Shown: piece after piece, positions 33,272 to 42,896 of the stretch | Layout of the letters: every line of letters starts with the position of its first letter | Position numbering within the stretch: the first letter of the stretch is position 1 | NCBI RefSeq assembly: GCF_001427635.1 | Contig: NZ_LMHA01000001.1 | Location: forward strand, 1,560,969-1,624,968 | Source: Pseudoxanthomonas sp. Root65 | GTDB lineage: Bacteria; Pseudomonadota; Gammaproteobacteria; Xanthomonadales; Xanthomonadaceae | Length of the DNA stretch: 64,000 nt | Direction of reading: 5' to 3' | Position numbers and translations under genes: made by a program | The notes under the pieces: generated by a model | The model's database searches: none | What the model was told of the DNA's origin: nothing | What the model saw: the letters and a program-made list of their open reading frames with translations, nothing else

Positions 33272-35061
33272 CGCGCGGGCGGCAAGTCCTCGCCGGTCGC
33301 GTCGGCTTCCAGCAACTTCTCCAGATCGCCGACCGCATCGCGCGCGGTCTGGATCACCGCCCCGTCGTCGTCGTAGACCAGGTACTGCGCCCGCAACAGC
33401 TTCTCGTCGTGCTGGCGGAAACGGCGGGTGTGCTCGGCGGCTGTTTCCGGCGGCAGGCCCAGCTCCACCAGCACCTGCTGGGCCATCTCCAGGCTGGATC
33501 CCAGCGTCTCGCGATAGGCCTCCGCGCTGAGATCCATCAACCGCCACGCATGCTGGCGGTTGCGCGCACGCGCCAGCACGCGCGCCTCCGGATACATGCG
33601 GCGGATCAGACGCGTCGCCTTGATGTTGGTGTCCGGCTCGTCCATCGCGATGACGAACACCTTCACGTGCTGCGCGCCGGCCGCCCTCAGCAGGTCCGGT
33701 CGCGTCGGGTCGCCGTAGTACAGCCGGATGTTGCCGAACCGCCGCAGCGTGTCGACGGTGTCCGGGCTGTGCTCCAGCGCGACGAACGGAATGCGCTGCG
33801 CGGTCAGCAGGCGCGCGACGATCTGGCCGAACCGGCCCATGCCCGCGATCAGCACCTGCGGCTGTTCGTCCGGGATCTCGTCGTACTGGCGCGTCGAGGC
33901 GGTCGGACGCTTCACCCCGGCCAGCACGTGATGCAGGCCGAGCAGCAGCAGCGGCGTCAGCGCCATCGACAGGCCGACGATGGCGGTCAGCTGGTTGCGC
34001 AACTCGACCCCCATGAGTTGCACCCGCGCTGCTTCGCTGAAGACCACGAACGCGAACTCGCCGCCCAGCCACAACGTGCCCGCCAGCATCAGCGCACCGC
34101 GCGGATCCAGCCGGCCCGGCCAGCGTCCCACGCCGAACAGCAGCGCGAACTTCACCGTCAGCAGGGTCAGCACGCCGGCCGCGATCAGCTCGGGTTGCGC
34201 CGCCACCGCATCCAGGTCGATGTCCATGCCGACGGCGATGAAGAACAGGCCAAGTGCCAGGCCCTTGAACGGGTCGATCTGCGATTCCAGTTCGTGGCGG
34301 AATTCCGAATCCGACAGCAGCACGCCGGCGAGGAACGCGCCCAGGCCCGCACTCAGGCCGGCCAACTGCATGAACCAGGCGATGCCCAGCACCACCAGCA
34401 GCGCGGTGGCGGTGAACACCTCCGGCATGCGCGTGCGCGCGACGACGCGGAACAGGTGCCGCAGCACCAGCCGGCCGCCCAGGATCACCACGGTGATCGC
34501 ACCGACGGCATGGAACACCATCGTCCAGGTGAGCGTCTCGTTCTTGGCGCCACCGAGCAGCGGAATGGCGGCCAGCAGCGGGATCGCCACCAGGTCCTGG
34601 AACAGCAGGATCGCGAAGCCGAGGCGGCCGTGCTCGCTGGTCAGTTCCTTGCGCTCGGACAGCAACTGCAGGCTGACCGCGGTGGACGACAACGCCAGGC
34701 CCAGGCCGATCACCAGCGCCGTCTTCCAGTGGTGTTCGAACGCCATCGCCAGGCCGCCCAGCAGCAGCGCACTCAACAGCACCTGCAACCCGCCCGCGCC
34801 GAACACCGGCTTGCGCATCACCCGCAGCCGCGACGGCGACAGTTCCAGGCCGATGACGAACAGCATCATCACCACGCCGATCTCGGCGGCGTTGAGGATG
34901 CGGTCCGCATCCCGCACCAGCGCCAGCCCGTCCGGCCCCAGCACCACGCCGGCCACCAGATAGGCCAGCACCGCGCCCAAGCCGAAGCGCTTGAACACCG
35001 GCACCGCGATCACCGCGGCCAGCAGGAACACCAGCGCCAACTCCAGACCACTACCGTGCAT
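33268..35061 (-). CDS. CPA2 monovalent cation:proton antiporter, KefB/KefC-like
   Basis: 597 residues. About 12 transmembrane helices (1-385), beginning LELALVFLLAAVIAVPVFKRFGLGAVLAYLVAG, with the CPA2 conserved polar stretch LGLALSSTAVSLQLLSE. A cytoplasmic TrkA-N/RCK domain follows, with nucleotide motif GMGRFGQIVARLL at about 410-422. The C-terminus is a charged 70-residue helix and tail. Kef systems export K+ in exchange for H+ and are gated by glutathione adducts in E. coli; whether this one is glutathione-gated cannot be read from sequence. The start at 35061 fits the family. It is convergent with the ankyrin gene, whose stop overlaps its own by the palindrome CTAG. Confidence 0.9.
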   Translation of the reverse strand: MHGSGLELALVFLLAAVIAVPVFKRFGLGAVLAYLVAGVVLGPDGLALVRDADRILNAAEIGVVMMLFVIGLELSPSRLRVMRKPVFGAGGLQVLLSALLLGGLAMAFEHHWKTALVIGLGLALSSTAVSLQLLSERKELTSEHGRLGFAILLFQDLVAIPLLAAIPLLGGAKNETLTWTMVFHAVGAITVVILGGRLVLRHLFRVVARTRMPEVFTATALLVVLGIAWFMQLAGLSAGLGAFLAGVLLSDSEFRHELESQIDPFKGLALGLFFIAVGMDIDLDAVAAQPELIAAGVLTLLTVKFALLFGVGRWPGRLDPRGALMLAGTLWLGGEFAFVVFSEAARVQLMGVELRNQLTAIVGLSMALTPLLLLGLHHVLAGVKRPTASTRQYDEIPDEQPQVLIAGMGRFGQIVARLLTAQRIPFVALEHSPDTVDTLRRFGNIRLYYGDPTRPDLLRAAGAQHVKVFVIAMDEPDTNIKATRLIRRMYPEARVLARARNRQHAWRLMDLSAEAYRETLGSSLEMAQQVLVELGLPPETAAEHTRRFRQHDEKLLRAQYLVYDDDGAVIQTARDAVGDLEKLLEADATGEDLPPAR

Positions 35062-35133
35062 GCATCACCTCGTGGCGATAGTATGCGGGCGACCGGGCCG
35101 GAGCGGCCCTCTTCCAGGGATCGAGGAGGACAC

Positions 35134-36000
35134 ATGAAGCAACGCGCTGCGTGGATGCTGTGCTGGCTGGCGGTGATGCTGGCCTGGGCGCCGGCAGTAT
35201 CGGCACAGGGGCCGGGCGGCGTGCGCAAGCAGGTGGAAGCCAGCATGCGGGTGACCGGAGCGATCACCATCGCCACGGACGGCAGCGTCGAGGCGGTCGA
35301 TCTGGATACGCCGGAGAAACTGCCGAAGGGTATCGCCGCGTTCGTCGGCCAGAACATCGCGGGCTGGCGCTTCGAGCCCGTCGTGGTCGACGGCGTGCCG
35401 CATCGCGCGCTGACCCGGGTGAGTGCACTGCTGGTCGGCAAGACGATCGGTGGCGGTCAGATGTCCGTCTCCATCCGAGGCGCCGACTTCAGCGACGACA
35501 CGGTCCTGCCGGAAGCCGAGCGCATCGCGGCCCGCCAGATGAAGCCGCCGGGGTATCCGACCAGCGCCGCGGAGGAGGGCGTGCAGGGCACGGTGTACCT
35601 ACTGGTCAAGGTCGCGCGCGACGGCACCGTCGGCGACGTCTCCACCGAACAGGTCAACCTGCGCTTCGTGGCCAGCGAGCCGCAGATGAACCGTCACCGC
35701 GACCGCCTGGCCCGTGCCGCGATGGCTGCGGCGCGCGGTTGGACGTTCGCGCCGCCGACCGCGGGCGAGCAGGCATCGCAGCCGCACTGGATCGTCCGCG
35801 TGCCGGTCGATTTCAACTTCACCGGCCTGCTGCCCTACGGCGAGTGGCAGGTCTATGTGCCCGGCCCGCGGACGCGACCCGACTGGGCGCCCGACGAAGA
35901 CGCCCCCGGCTTCTCGCCCGATGCGCTGGCCGAGGGCGGCATCCGTCTGGCGGGTGGCCATCGTGGCCCGAAGTTGCTGACGCCGCTGGATGGGGCGTGA
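35134..36000 (+). CDS. TonB C-terminal-like periplasmic protein, paralogue 1
   Basis: 288 residues. Signal peptide about 1-25. There is no transmembrane anchor and no Pro/Lys-rich spanning arm, so it is not a classical TonB. Two TonB_C-like halves can be seen. Residues 30-105 contain IATDGSVEAVDL and GWRFEPVVVDGVPH. Residues 135-235 contain MKPPGYPTSAAEEGVQGTV, VARDGTVGDV, ARGWTFAPPTAGE and VRVPVDFNF. The tail ends KLLTPLDGA. The ATG follows a strong GAGGAGG. It is followed 58 bases later by a clear paralogue. A periplasmic partner of receptors or a divergent member of the energy transducer TonB family is possible; no function is shown. Confidence 0.78.
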   Translation: MKQRAAWMLCWLAVMLAWAPAVSAQGPGGVRKQVEASMRVTGAITIATDGSVEAVDLDTPEKLPKGIAAFVGQNIAGWRFEPVVVDGVPHRALTRVSALLVGKTIGGGQMSVSIRGADFSDDTVLPEAERIAARQMKPPGYPTSAAEEGVQGTVYLLVKVARDGTVGDVSTEQVNLRFVASEPQMNRHRDRLARAAMAAARGWTFAPPTAGEQASQPHWIVRVPVDFNFTGLLPYGEWQVYVPGPRTRPDWAPDEDAPGFSPDALAEGGIRLAGGHRGPKLLTPLDGA

Positions 36001-36058
36001 CCTACGTAGTGGGTTGTGTGAAGAACGGAATGTCCGAAAAGACGAAAGGAGAAAAACG

Positions 36059-36907
36059 ATGATGCGCACGTGGATGGCAATGGGATTGATGGTGTTCTCG
36101 GCGTTGGCGCAGGCGCAGGGCGCCGGCGCGGTCCGCAAGCAGCTTGAAGCCAGCCTGCTGGTGCACGGCGAGATCACGGTGGACGAACGAGGCGAGATCG
36201 CCGATTACACGCTCAAGGACCCGGACAAGCTGCCCGCAGGCGTCGAAACGTTCGTGCGCCGTAACCTGGACGGCTGGACGTTCGAGCCGCCCAAGGTGGA
36301 TGGCAAGCCGGTCAGCCTGCGGAACAACATGAGTCTGCTGCTGGTGGCGAAGAAGCTGGACGACGACAACTTCCTCATGCGGATACAGGCGACAAGCTTC
36401 TACCCTCAGTCCACGGAAGAGGGCTACGAGGTCGCCAGTCGGAAGATGGATCCACCGCGCTACCCGCGAGCGGCGGCGCAAGGCGGCGCGCAGGGGACCG
36501 TGTACCTGATCGTCAAGGTCGGGCGCGACGGGAATGTGCAGGACGTAGTGGCCGAGCAAGTGAACCTGCGCGTCGTCACCACCGAAAACATGATGGTCAA
36601 ACTCCGCGAGATGTTCGCACAGGCATCGATTGCCGCCGCCAGGAAGTGGCAGTTCGCGCCCCCCACGCGCGGTGACGACGTGGACGCGGAATTCTGGTCG
36701 GTGCGCGTTCCGGTGGACTTCAACATGGGAACGCAGCGGCCAAGCTATGGCCGCTGGATCGGCTACATCCCCGGCCCCAAGGAAAAGGCTGGCTGGGTGG
36801 ATCCGGACCTCGCCGAGACATCGCCCGAGGCGATGGCGGCAGGCCAGCCACGCCAACTTGGCAAGGATGGTTTGCGTTTGCTGACGCCCCTCGACAGCGG
36901 CTCGTAA
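36059..36907 (+). CDS. TonB C-terminal-like periplasmic protein, paralogue 2
   Basis: 282 residues with signal peptide about 1-20 (LAQAQG). It is the tandem paralogue of the preceding gene and has the same two-half layout. The first half (about 25-95) has DERGEIADYTL and DGWTFEPPKVDGKPVSL. The second (about 125-225) has MDPPRYPRAAAQGGAQGTVY, VGRDGNVQDVVAEQVNLR and ARKWQFAPPTRG. It ends LLTPLDSGS, again like its neighbour. AAGGAG lies seven bases before the ATG. The codon choice is slightly less GC-rich than in paralogue 1. A bidirectional terminator follows, so the pair forms its own transcription unit. Confidence 0.78.
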   Translation: MMRTWMAMGLMVFSALAQAQGAGAVRKQLEASLLVHGEITVDERGEIADYTLKDPDKLPAGVETFVRRNLDGWTFEPPKVDGKPVSLRNNMSLLLVAKKLDDDNFLMRIQATSFYPQSTEEGYEVASRKMDPPRYPRAAAQGGAQGTVYLIVKVGRDGNVQDVVAEQVNLRVVTTENMMVKLREMFAQASIAAARKWQFAPPTRGDDVDAEFWSVRVPVDFNMGTQRPSYGRWIGYIPGPKEKAGWVDPDLAETSPEAMAAGQPRQLGKDGLRLLTPLDSGS

Positions 36908-36932
36908 CCGCGGTCGGTGCGGTCCAGAAAAC

Positions 36933-36964
36933 GAAAACGCCCCGCATCGCGGGGCGTTTTCTTT
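36933..36964. terminator. Bidirectional terminator between TonB-like gene and rho
   Basis: GAAAACGCCCCGC (36933-36945) pairs perfectly with GCGGGGCGTTTTC (36949-36961) with a 3-base loop. T runs on both strands make it work for the plus-strand TonB-like pair and for rho on the minus strand. Confidence 0.93.
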
Positions 36965-36982
36965 CGCCTCTCCGTCGCCGGA

Positions 36983-38680
36983 TCAGCGCTTCATCGAGCT
37001 GAAGAACTCGTCGTTGGACTTGGTGTTCTTCATCTTGTCCAGCAGGAATTCCATCGCCGCGATCTCGTCCATCGGGTGCAGCAGCTTGCGCAGGATCCAG
37101 ATCTTCTGCAGCAGCTCCGGCTCGATCAGCAGGTCCTCGCGGCGCGTGCCCGAGCGGTTGATGTCGATGGCCGGATAGACGCGCTTCTCGGTGATGCGAC
37201 GGTTCAGGTGCACTTCGCTGTTGCCGGTGCCCTTGAACTCTTCGTAGATCACCTCGTCCATCTTGCTGCCGGTTTCGACCAGCGCGGTGGCGATGATGGT
37301 CAGCGAACCGCCTTCTTCCACATTGCGCGCCGCGCCGAAGAAACGCTTCGGGCGGTGCAGGGCGTTGGCGTCCACGCCGCCGGTCAGCACCTTGCCGGAG
37401 CTGGGCACGACGTTGTTGTAGGCACGGGCCAGGCGGGTGATCGAGTCCAGCATGATCACCACGTCCTTCTTGTGCTCGACCAGGCGCTTGGCGCGCTCGA
37501 TCACCATCTCGGCGACCTGCACGTGGCGGGCGGCCGGTTCGTCGAAGGTCGACGACACCACTTCGCCGCGCACGGTGCGCTGCATCTCGGTGACTTCTTC
37601 CGGACGCTCGTCCACCAGCAGCACGATCAGGTGCACGTCCGGGTGGTTGGTGGTGATGGCGGTGGCGATCTGCTGCATCATGATCGTCTTGCCGGCCTTG
37701 GGCGGCGACACGATCAGCGCGCGCTGGCCCTTGCCCTGCGGCGCCATCAGGTCGAGGATGCGGCCGGCGATGTCTTCCGACGAACCGTTGCCGCGCTCCA
37801 GGGTGAAGCGGCGGCGCGGGAACAACGGCGTCAGGTTCTCGAACAGCACCTTGTTCTTCGACGCTTCCAGCGGCTCGCCATTGATCGTGTCGATGGTCGA
37901 CAGGGCGAAGTAGCGCTCGCCGTCCTTCGGCCAGCGGATGCGGCCGGCCAGGTGGTCGCCGGTGCGCAGGTTGAAGCGGCGGATCTGGCTGGGGCTGATG
38001 TAGACGTCGTCCGGGCCGGCCAGGTAGCTGGCCTCGGCCGCGCGCAGGAAGCCGAAGCCGTCCGGCAGGATTTCCAGCACGCCATCGGCGGCCACGCCTT
38101 CACCGTGGCGGGTCAGCACCTTCAGCAGGGCGAAGATCACGTCCTGCTTGCGGGCGCGGGCGACGCCTTCCTGGATGTTCAGTTGCTCGGCGATGTCCAG
38201 CAGCTTGGGCGCCGGCATCCGCTTGAGGTCGCCCAGCGAATACTGCGGGAAGCCTTCGGGCACGTTCGGCATCATGCGCGGAACGAAGACTTCATTGCCA
38301 CCGCCGTTGGCGTCCTGCGGCATGCCGTCGTTGCCCGGGCGATCGCGGTTGCGCTCGCGGCGGTTGCGGAAGCGGTCGCGGCGGTTGTTGTTGTTGCCGT
38401 TATTGAAGCGGTTGCCGTCGCGCGCCTCGCCGCTTTCCTGCGACTGGCCGCCGCCCTGGGCCTGCGGAGCCTGGGCGTCGCCGCCGCCGTCGTGGGATGG
38501 TGCGGGTGCGGGTGCAGGGGGGCGTTCGGTCGCGACGGGCGGCAGCGGAAGCTGCGGCGCCGGATCGGGTGCGCGCTCGGCGGACGCCGGGGCGCCATCG
38601 GCGGACGGGGCTTTCGGGGCACGGGCTTTGCGCACGCGCTTCTCGGCGGGAGCGCCGGTTTCGTTGCTGCTGTCGGACAA
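36983..38680 (-). CDS. rho: Transcription termination factor Rho with long disordered N-terminal extension
   Basis: 565 residues against 419 in E. coli. Residues 147-565 are normal Rho: [20 protein letters not shown], the RNA-binding cold-shock fold ([28 protein letters not shown]), Walker A PPKAGKT, Walker [18 protein letters not shown]-loop and R-loop, ending [10 protein letters not shown]. Residues 1-146 form an unstructured extension: a Pro/Ala part and then an Asn/Arg-rich stretch around residues 90-117 ([20 protein letters not shown]). The start codon is TTG, with GAGG nine bases upstream. Such extensions are common in GC-rich bacteria and add RNA binding. The order rho-trxA with divergent rhlB matches E. 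coli. Confidence 0.96.
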   Translation of the reverse strand: MSDSSNETGAPAEKRVRKARAPKAPSADGAPASAERAPDPAPQLPLPPVATERPPAPAPAPSHDGGGDAQAPQAQGGGQSQESGEARDGNRFNNGNNNNRRDRFRNRRERNRDRPGNDGMPQDANGGGNEVFVPRMMPNVPEGFPQYSLGDLKRMPAPKLLDIAEQLNIQEGVARARKQDVIFALLKVLTRHGEGVAADGVLEILPDGFGFLRAAEASYLAGPDDVYISPSQIRRFNLRTGDHLAGRIRWPKDGERYFALSTIDTINGEPLEASKNKVLFENLTPLFPRRRFTLERGNGSSEDIAGRILDLMAPQGKGQRALIVSPPKAGKTIMMQQIATAITTNHPDVHLIVLLVDERPEEVTEMQRTVRGEVVSSTFDEPAARHVQVAEMVIERAKRLVEHKKDVVIMLDSITRLARAYNNVVPSSGKVLTGGVDANALHRPKRFFGAARNVEEGGSLTIIATALVETGSKMDEVIYEEFKGTGNSEVHLNRRITEKRVYPAIDINRSGTRREDLLIEPELLQKIWILRKLLHPMDEIAAMEFLLDKMKNTKSNDEFFSSMKR

Positions 38681-38862
38681 GGTGCGATTCCTCGCTAGGT
38701 GGCGAGCGCCGGCGTTGCGGCGGCGGGGTGAAGTGAAGAGTGGGTGGTCAGATCAGATGGGTGCGGCGCATCCCCTGCGCCGGATTTCGGGTTCGACACT
38801 ACCACCGGCCCGAAAGGGCGGCAAGCCGTGCGGGGGCGACGGGTTCAAGCGGATTCAGCCTG

Positions 38863-38884
38863 GGCCCCCGCGCGGGCGGGGGCC
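38863..38884 (-). terminator. Hairpin after trxA, possible terminator
   Basis: GGCCCCCGC (38863-38871) and GCGGGGGCC (38876-38884) pair perfectly with a GCGG loop, ten bases after the trxA stop. No U tract follows, so it may only stabilise the 3' end or act with Rho. It lies in the 214-base rho leader region. Confidence 0.4.
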
Positions 38885-38894
38885 TGGCGGGGCA

Positions 38895-39236
38895 TCAGGC
38901 GGCTTGGGTCCCCAGGGCCTTGTCGATCATCTGGGTCAGCTGGCCCTTGCCGACGGCGCCGATCTGGGTGGCCTGGATCTGGCCATCCTTGAACAGCAGC
39001 AGCATCGGGATGGAGCGGACGTGGTACTTGATGGCGGTGGCGCGGTTCTCGTCCACGTTGACCTTGGCGACCTTCAGCTTGCCGCCGTAGGTCTCGGCCA
39101 GCTCGTCCAGGACCGGCGAAATCATCTTGCACGGGCCGCACCACTCGGCCCAGAAGTCCACCAGCACCGGCTCGCCGGACTGCAGCACGGCAGCATCGAA
39201 ATCGGCATCGCCGACGTGGGTCACTTTGTCGCTCAC
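38895..39236 (-). CDS. trxA: Thioredoxin 1
   Basis: 113 residues with one thioredoxin domain. The active site is WCGPCK with Cys33 and Cys36, and the cis-Pro loop is RSIPMLLLFKDG. It is a general cytoplasmic disulfide reductase and ribonucleotide reductase donor, kept reduced by thioredoxin reductase (not in the window). The start is GTG with AGGAGA upstream. It sits between rho and the divergent rhlB, as in E. coli. Confidence 0.96.
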   Translation of the reverse strand: MSDKVTHVGDADFDAAVLQSGEPVLVDFWAEWCGPCKMISPVLDELAETYGGKLKVAKVNVDENRATAIKYHVRSIPMLLLFKDGQIQATQIGAVGKGQLTQMIDKALGTQAA

Positions 39237-39461
39237 GGGGATCTCCTGCGGGGTCCGCGGGCGGGCGCGGACGGGTTCGGGCCGGGACGGCCACCACTAT
39301 TGGGGTAAACTGGGGCGTTCCGCGACCTTTTCAAGGTTTCCCAGGTGGTCGCGCAACCCGGCACAGGGGGCGCAGTGTGCGACGCCGGTCAGGCCGTTGC
39401 AAGCACACCCACCGCATTCATACGAGACGCGCGCGGAACACAGCGACGCAAAGAAGAAGGC

Positions 39462-41150
39462 ATGAGCGACAAACCGTTAACCGATATCACTTTCTCTTCG
39501 TTCGACCTGCATCCGGCGCTGCTCGCCGGTCTCGAAGGCGCAGGTTTCTCCCGTTGCACGCCGATCCAGGCGATGACGCTGCCGGTCGCGCTGGCGGGCG
39601 GCGACGTCGCCGGCCAGGCGCAGACCGGTACCGGCAAGACGCTGGCGTTCCTGGTGGCGGTGATGAACCGCCTGCTGACGCGCCCGGCGCTGGCCGAGCG
39701 CAAGCCCGAGGACCCGCGTGCGCTGATCCTGGCGCCCACCCGCGAACTGGCCATCCAGATCCACAAGGATGCGGTGAAGTTCGGCGCCGACCTCGGCCTG
39801 CGCTTCGCGCTGGTGTACGGCGGCGTGGACTACGACAAGCAGCGCGAGATCCTGCAGCAGGGCGTGGACGTCATCATCGCCACGCCGGGCCGCCTGATCG
39901 ACTACGTCAAACAGCACAAGGTGGTCAGCCTGCACGCCTGCGAGATGTGCGTGCTGGACGAAGCCGACCGCATGTTCGACCTGGGCTTCATCAAGGACAT
40001 CCGCTTCCTGCTGCGCCGCATGCCCGAGCGCACCACCCGGCAGACGCTGCTGTTCTCGGCCACGCTGTCGCACCGCGTGCTGGAGCTGGCCTACGAGCAC
40101 ATGAACGAGCCGGAGAAGCTCGTCGTCGAGACCGAGTTCATCACTGCGGCCAAGGTGCGGCAGAAGCTGTACTACCCGGCCGATGAAGAGAAGATCCCGC
40201 TGCTGATCGGCCTGCTGTCGCGCAGCGAAGGCGCACGCACGATGGTGTTCGTCAACACCAAGGCGTTCGTCGAGCGCGTGGCGCGCGCGCTGGAGCGGGC
40301 CGGCTACCGCGTCGGCGTGCTGTCCGGCGACGTGCCGCAGAAGAAGCGCGAGTCGCTGCTGAAGAAGTTCCAGGCCGGCCAGCTGGAACTGCTGGTGGCC
40401 ACCGACGTTGCCGCGCGCGGCCTGCACATCGACGGCGTGTCGCATGTGTTCAACTACGACCTGCCGTTCGATGCCGAGGACTACGTGCATCGCATCGGCC
40501 GCACCGCGCGCCTCGGCGCCGAGGGCGACGCGATCAGCTTCGCCTGCGAGCGCTATGCGATGTCGCTGCCCGACATCGAGGCGTACATCGAGCAGAAGAT
40601 CCCGTCCGAGCCGGTCACCGCCGAGCTGCTGACGGCGCTGCCGCGTCCCGAGCGTCCGAAGCCGGTGGCCGGCGAGGGCGACGACGAAGAAGAAAGCATC
40701 GGCCAGATCTTCCGCGAAGCGCGCGAACAGAAGGCGGCCGACGAAGAGCGTCGTGGCGGTGGTCGCAAGCCCGGTGGATCGGCGGGCGCCGGTCGTCGCG
40801 AGGGCGGTCGCCGCGAAGGTCCGCGTTCGGCCGATGGTAAGCCGCGTCCGCCGCGCGCACCACGTCCGCCGCGTGCCGAAGGCGAGGCGGTCGCCGCCGT
40901 CGCCGCACCGGTGGCGCCTGCGGTGCCTGTGCCGCGTTCCGAGACGGCCGCGTTGCCGGAAGGCGAGCGCAAGCCGCGCAAGCGTCGCCGCCGTCGCCAT
41001 GGCCGTCCGCTGGAGGGTGCCGAGGGTGCGGTGGCGAACGCCACGCCGGTCGCCGCGAAACCCGTGGCCGCGCCGACGCCGGCCGACGACAGTGCGGGCT
41101 TCCTGACCAGGCTGGGCCGCAAGATCCGTTCGCTGGTGTCGGGCGGCTGA
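39462..41150 (+). CDS. rhlB: DEAD-box RNA helicase RhlB
   Basis: 562 residues against 421 in E. coli. The core spans about 10-385: Q motif [13 protein letters not shown], Walker [44 protein letters not shown], then [18 protein letters not shown] and HRIGRTAR. The C-terminus is a 170-residue low-complexity tail rich in Arg, Pro, Gly and Ala, with a [11 protein letters not shown] patch, and it ends in [16 protein letters not shown]. In E. coli RhlB unwinds RNA for PNPase in the RNase E degradosome; the basic tail probably binds RNA or the degradosome scaffold. The start at 39462 (AAGAAGG upstream) follows E. coli RhlB. It is divergent from trxA. Confidence 0.93.
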   Translation: MSDKPLTDITFSSFDLHPALLAGLEGAGFSRCTPIQAMTLPVALAGGDVAGQAQTGTGKTLAFLVAVMNRLLTRPALAERKPEDPRALILAPTRELAIQIHKDAVKFGADLGLRFALVYGGVDYDKQREILQQGVDVIIATPGRLIDYVKQHKVVSLHACEMCVLDEADRMFDLGFIKDIRFLLRRMPERTTRQTLLFSATLSHRVLELAYEHMNEPEKLVVETEFITAAKVRQKLYYPADEEKIPLLIGLLSRSEGARTMVFVNTKAFVERVARALERAGYRVGVLSGDVPQKKRESLLKKFQAGQLELLVATDVAARGLHIDGVSHVFNYDLPFDAEDYVHRIGRTARLGAEGDAISFACERYAMSLPDIEAYIEQKIPSEPVTAELLTALPRPERPKPVAGEGDDEEESIGQIFREAREQKAADEERRGGGRKPGGSAGAGRREGGRREGPRSADGKPRPPRAPRPPRAEGEAVAAVAAPVAPAVPVPRSETAALPEGERKPRKRRRRRHGRPLEGAEGAVANATPVAAKPVAAPTPADDSAGFLTRLGRKIRSLVSGG

Positions 41151-41176
41151 GCCGCGCCGCACTGCGTATCGAGAAG

Positions 41177-41203
41177 AAGCCGGGCATGTCCCGGCTTTTT
41201 CTT
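41177..41203 (+). terminator. Rho-independent terminator after rhlB
   Basis: AAGCCGGG (41177-41184) and CCCGGCTT (41190-41197) form a stem with loop CATGT, followed by a TTTTTCTTT tract, about 25 bases after the rhlB stop. Confidence 0.9.
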
Positions 41204-41253
41204 TGCGCGCCGGCATCGCCAGCGTCTTGATCGCTCCGGCATAATCGAGGCAC

Positions 41254-41940
41254 ATGAGCGTCCTTCGATTCGAAAACGTCAGCAAGCAGTACCCCGGCGG
41301 CCATGCGGCGCTGGAGGACGTCAGTTTCGAGGTGGCCGAGGGCGAGATGCTGTTCGTCACCGGCCACTCCGGTGCGGGCAAGAGCACGCTGCTGAAGCTG
41401 ATCCACCTGAGCGAGCGGCCCAGCCGCGGCGCGGTCCTGTTCGCCGGCCGCAACCTGTTGAAGGTGCGCGGCGGCCGCATTCCGCTGCACCGGCGCGAGG
41501 TGGGCGCGGTCTACCAGGACCATCGCCTGCTCACCGACCGCACGGTGATGGAAAACGTCTCGCTGCCGCTGATCCTGCGCGGCGACCGCCGCAACGACAT
41601 CGGCAAGCGCGTGCGCGAAGTGCTGGCGCGCCTGGGCCTGGGCCATCGCGAGAAGGCCCTGCCCACGCAGCTGTCCGCCGGCGAGCAGCAACGCGTCGGC
41701 ATCGCGCGCGCCATCGTCGCCGAGCCGCGCCTGCTGGTGGCCGACGAACCGACCGGCAACCTCGACCCGACGCTGGCGGCGGAGATCATGTCGCTGTTCG
41801 CTTCCATGCCCGAGCGCGGCACCAGCGTGCTGGTCGTCAGTCACGACCTGTCGCTGCTCAAGCGGATGAAGAAGCGCGTGCTGATCCTCGACCACGGCAA
41901 GCTGGTCGACGACATTTCCCCGGCGGACCTGGCCGAATGA
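41254..41940 (+). CDS. ftsE: Cell division ATP-binding protein FtsE
   Basis: 228 residues, standard length. ABC ATPase with Walker [10 protein letters not shown] (37-45), Q-loop [11 protein letters not shown], signature [14 protein letters not shown], Walker [13 protein letters not shown] and switch His SHD. With FtsX it forms the septal complex that turns on periplasmic cell-wall hydrolases during division. The stop overlaps the ftsX start by four bases (ATGA). Confidence 0.96.
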   Translation: MSVLRFENVSKQYPGGHAALEDVSFEVAEGEMLFVTGHSGAGKSTLLKLIHLSERPSRGAVLFAGRNLLKVRGGRIPLHRREVGAVYQDHRLLTDRTVMENVSLPLILRGDRRNDIGKRVREVLARLGLGHREKALPTQLSAGEQQRVGIARAIVAEPRLLVADEPTGNLDPTLAAEIMSLFASMPERGTSVLVVSHDLSLLKRMKKRVLILDHGKLVDDISPADLAE

Positions 41941-42881
41941 GCGACGCGAAGAACAGCCGCGCGCAGGCGCGTTCCGGGTTCGGCATCTGGCTCGACCAGC
42001 ATCTCTACAGCTTCGTTTCCAGCCTGGGCCGCACCGTGCGTCGGCCGTGGGCGACGTTGCTGACGATCGGCGTGATGGCGGTGGCGTTCGTGCTGCCGCT
42101 GGGCCTGTGGCTGGCGTTGCAGAACATCGGCCATTTCGCCGGCGATGTGCAGCAGTCGCGCGAGATCGACCTGTTCCTGACGCCGGACACGCCGGTGGCG
42201 CGCGCGCAGGCGTTGGCGGAATCGCTGCGCAGTCGCGACGATGTCGCCCGCGTCGAACTGCGCACGCCCGAACAGGGCCTGGCGGAATTCCGCGAGCGCA
42301 GCGGCCTGGCCGGTTCGCTCGACCTGCTGGACGGCAATCCACTGCCCAGCCTGCTGGTGGTGGTGCCCGAAGGCGACGAAGCGCGACTGGTCGCCGCGCT
42401 GGAAGCGCTGCCCGAGACCGACCTGCTGCAGCACGATGCCGCCTGGCGCGAGCGACTCGCCGGCTGGATGGGCTTCGGCAAGCGCCTGGTCTGGGTGCTC
42501 GCGGCGCTGTTCGGGCTGGGCGCCTTGCTGGTCGTCGGCAACACCGTGCGCCTGGACATCCAGTCGCGGCGCGAGGAAATCGGTGTGTTGCAGTTGCTCG
42601 GCGCCAGCGATGGCTTCATCCGCCGCCCGTTCGTCTACCTGGGCGCGTGGTACGGCCTGGCGGCAGGCGCGCTGGTGCTGGGGCTGCTGACGCTGGCGGC
42701 ACTGGCATTGCGGGCGCCGCTGGCGGCGCTGGCGCGCAGCTATGGCAGCCCGTTCGTGCTGGTCGGGCTGGATCCCGCCGGTGCGACGGCGGTCGTGGCA
42801 GCGGCCACGTTGATCGGCTGGCTGGGCGCATGGCTGGTGACAGGCCACTTCTTGCGTCAGACTCGCCCGACTGCCACCTGA
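41937..42881 (+). CDS. ftsX: Cell division protein FtsX
   Basis: 314 residues. An N-terminal cytoplasmic segment precedes TM1 (LLTIGVMAVAFVLPLGLWLAL). A periplasmic domain of about 120 residues follows (DLFLTPDTPVARAQ...PEQGLAEFRERSGL), then three TM helices (LVWVLAALFGLGALLVVG, YLGAWYGLAAGALVLGLL, AGATAVVAAATLIGWLGAW). The cytoplasmic coupling helix is RLDIQSRREEIGVLQLLGAS. It links FtsE ATP use to cell-wall hydrolase activators. Overlapping start with ftsE; a response regulator follows 15 bases later. Confidence 0.95.
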   Translation: MSDAKNSRAQARSGFGIWLDQHLYSFVSSLGRTVRRPWATLLTIGVMAVAFVLPLGLWLALQNIGHFAGDVQQSREIDLFLTPDTPVARAQALAESLRSRDDVARVELRTPEQGLAEFRERSGLAGSLDLLDGNPLPSLLVVVPEGDEARLVAALEALPETDLLQHDAAWRERLAGWMGFGKRLVWVLAALFGLGALLVVGNTVRLDIQSRREEIGVLQLLGASDGFIRRPFVYLGAWYGLAAGALVLGLLTLAALALRAPLAALARSYGSPFVLVGLDPAGATAVVAAATLIGWLGAWLVTGHFLRQTRPTAT

Positions 42882-42896
42882 CCCCCGCGCATCTTC

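Noticed and set aside
33409..35133. Open frame upstream of the first TonB-like gene, continuous with it
   Set aside because: It is antisense to the Kef-type antiporter. The real start is the ATG at 35134 with a strong ribosome site and signal peptide.
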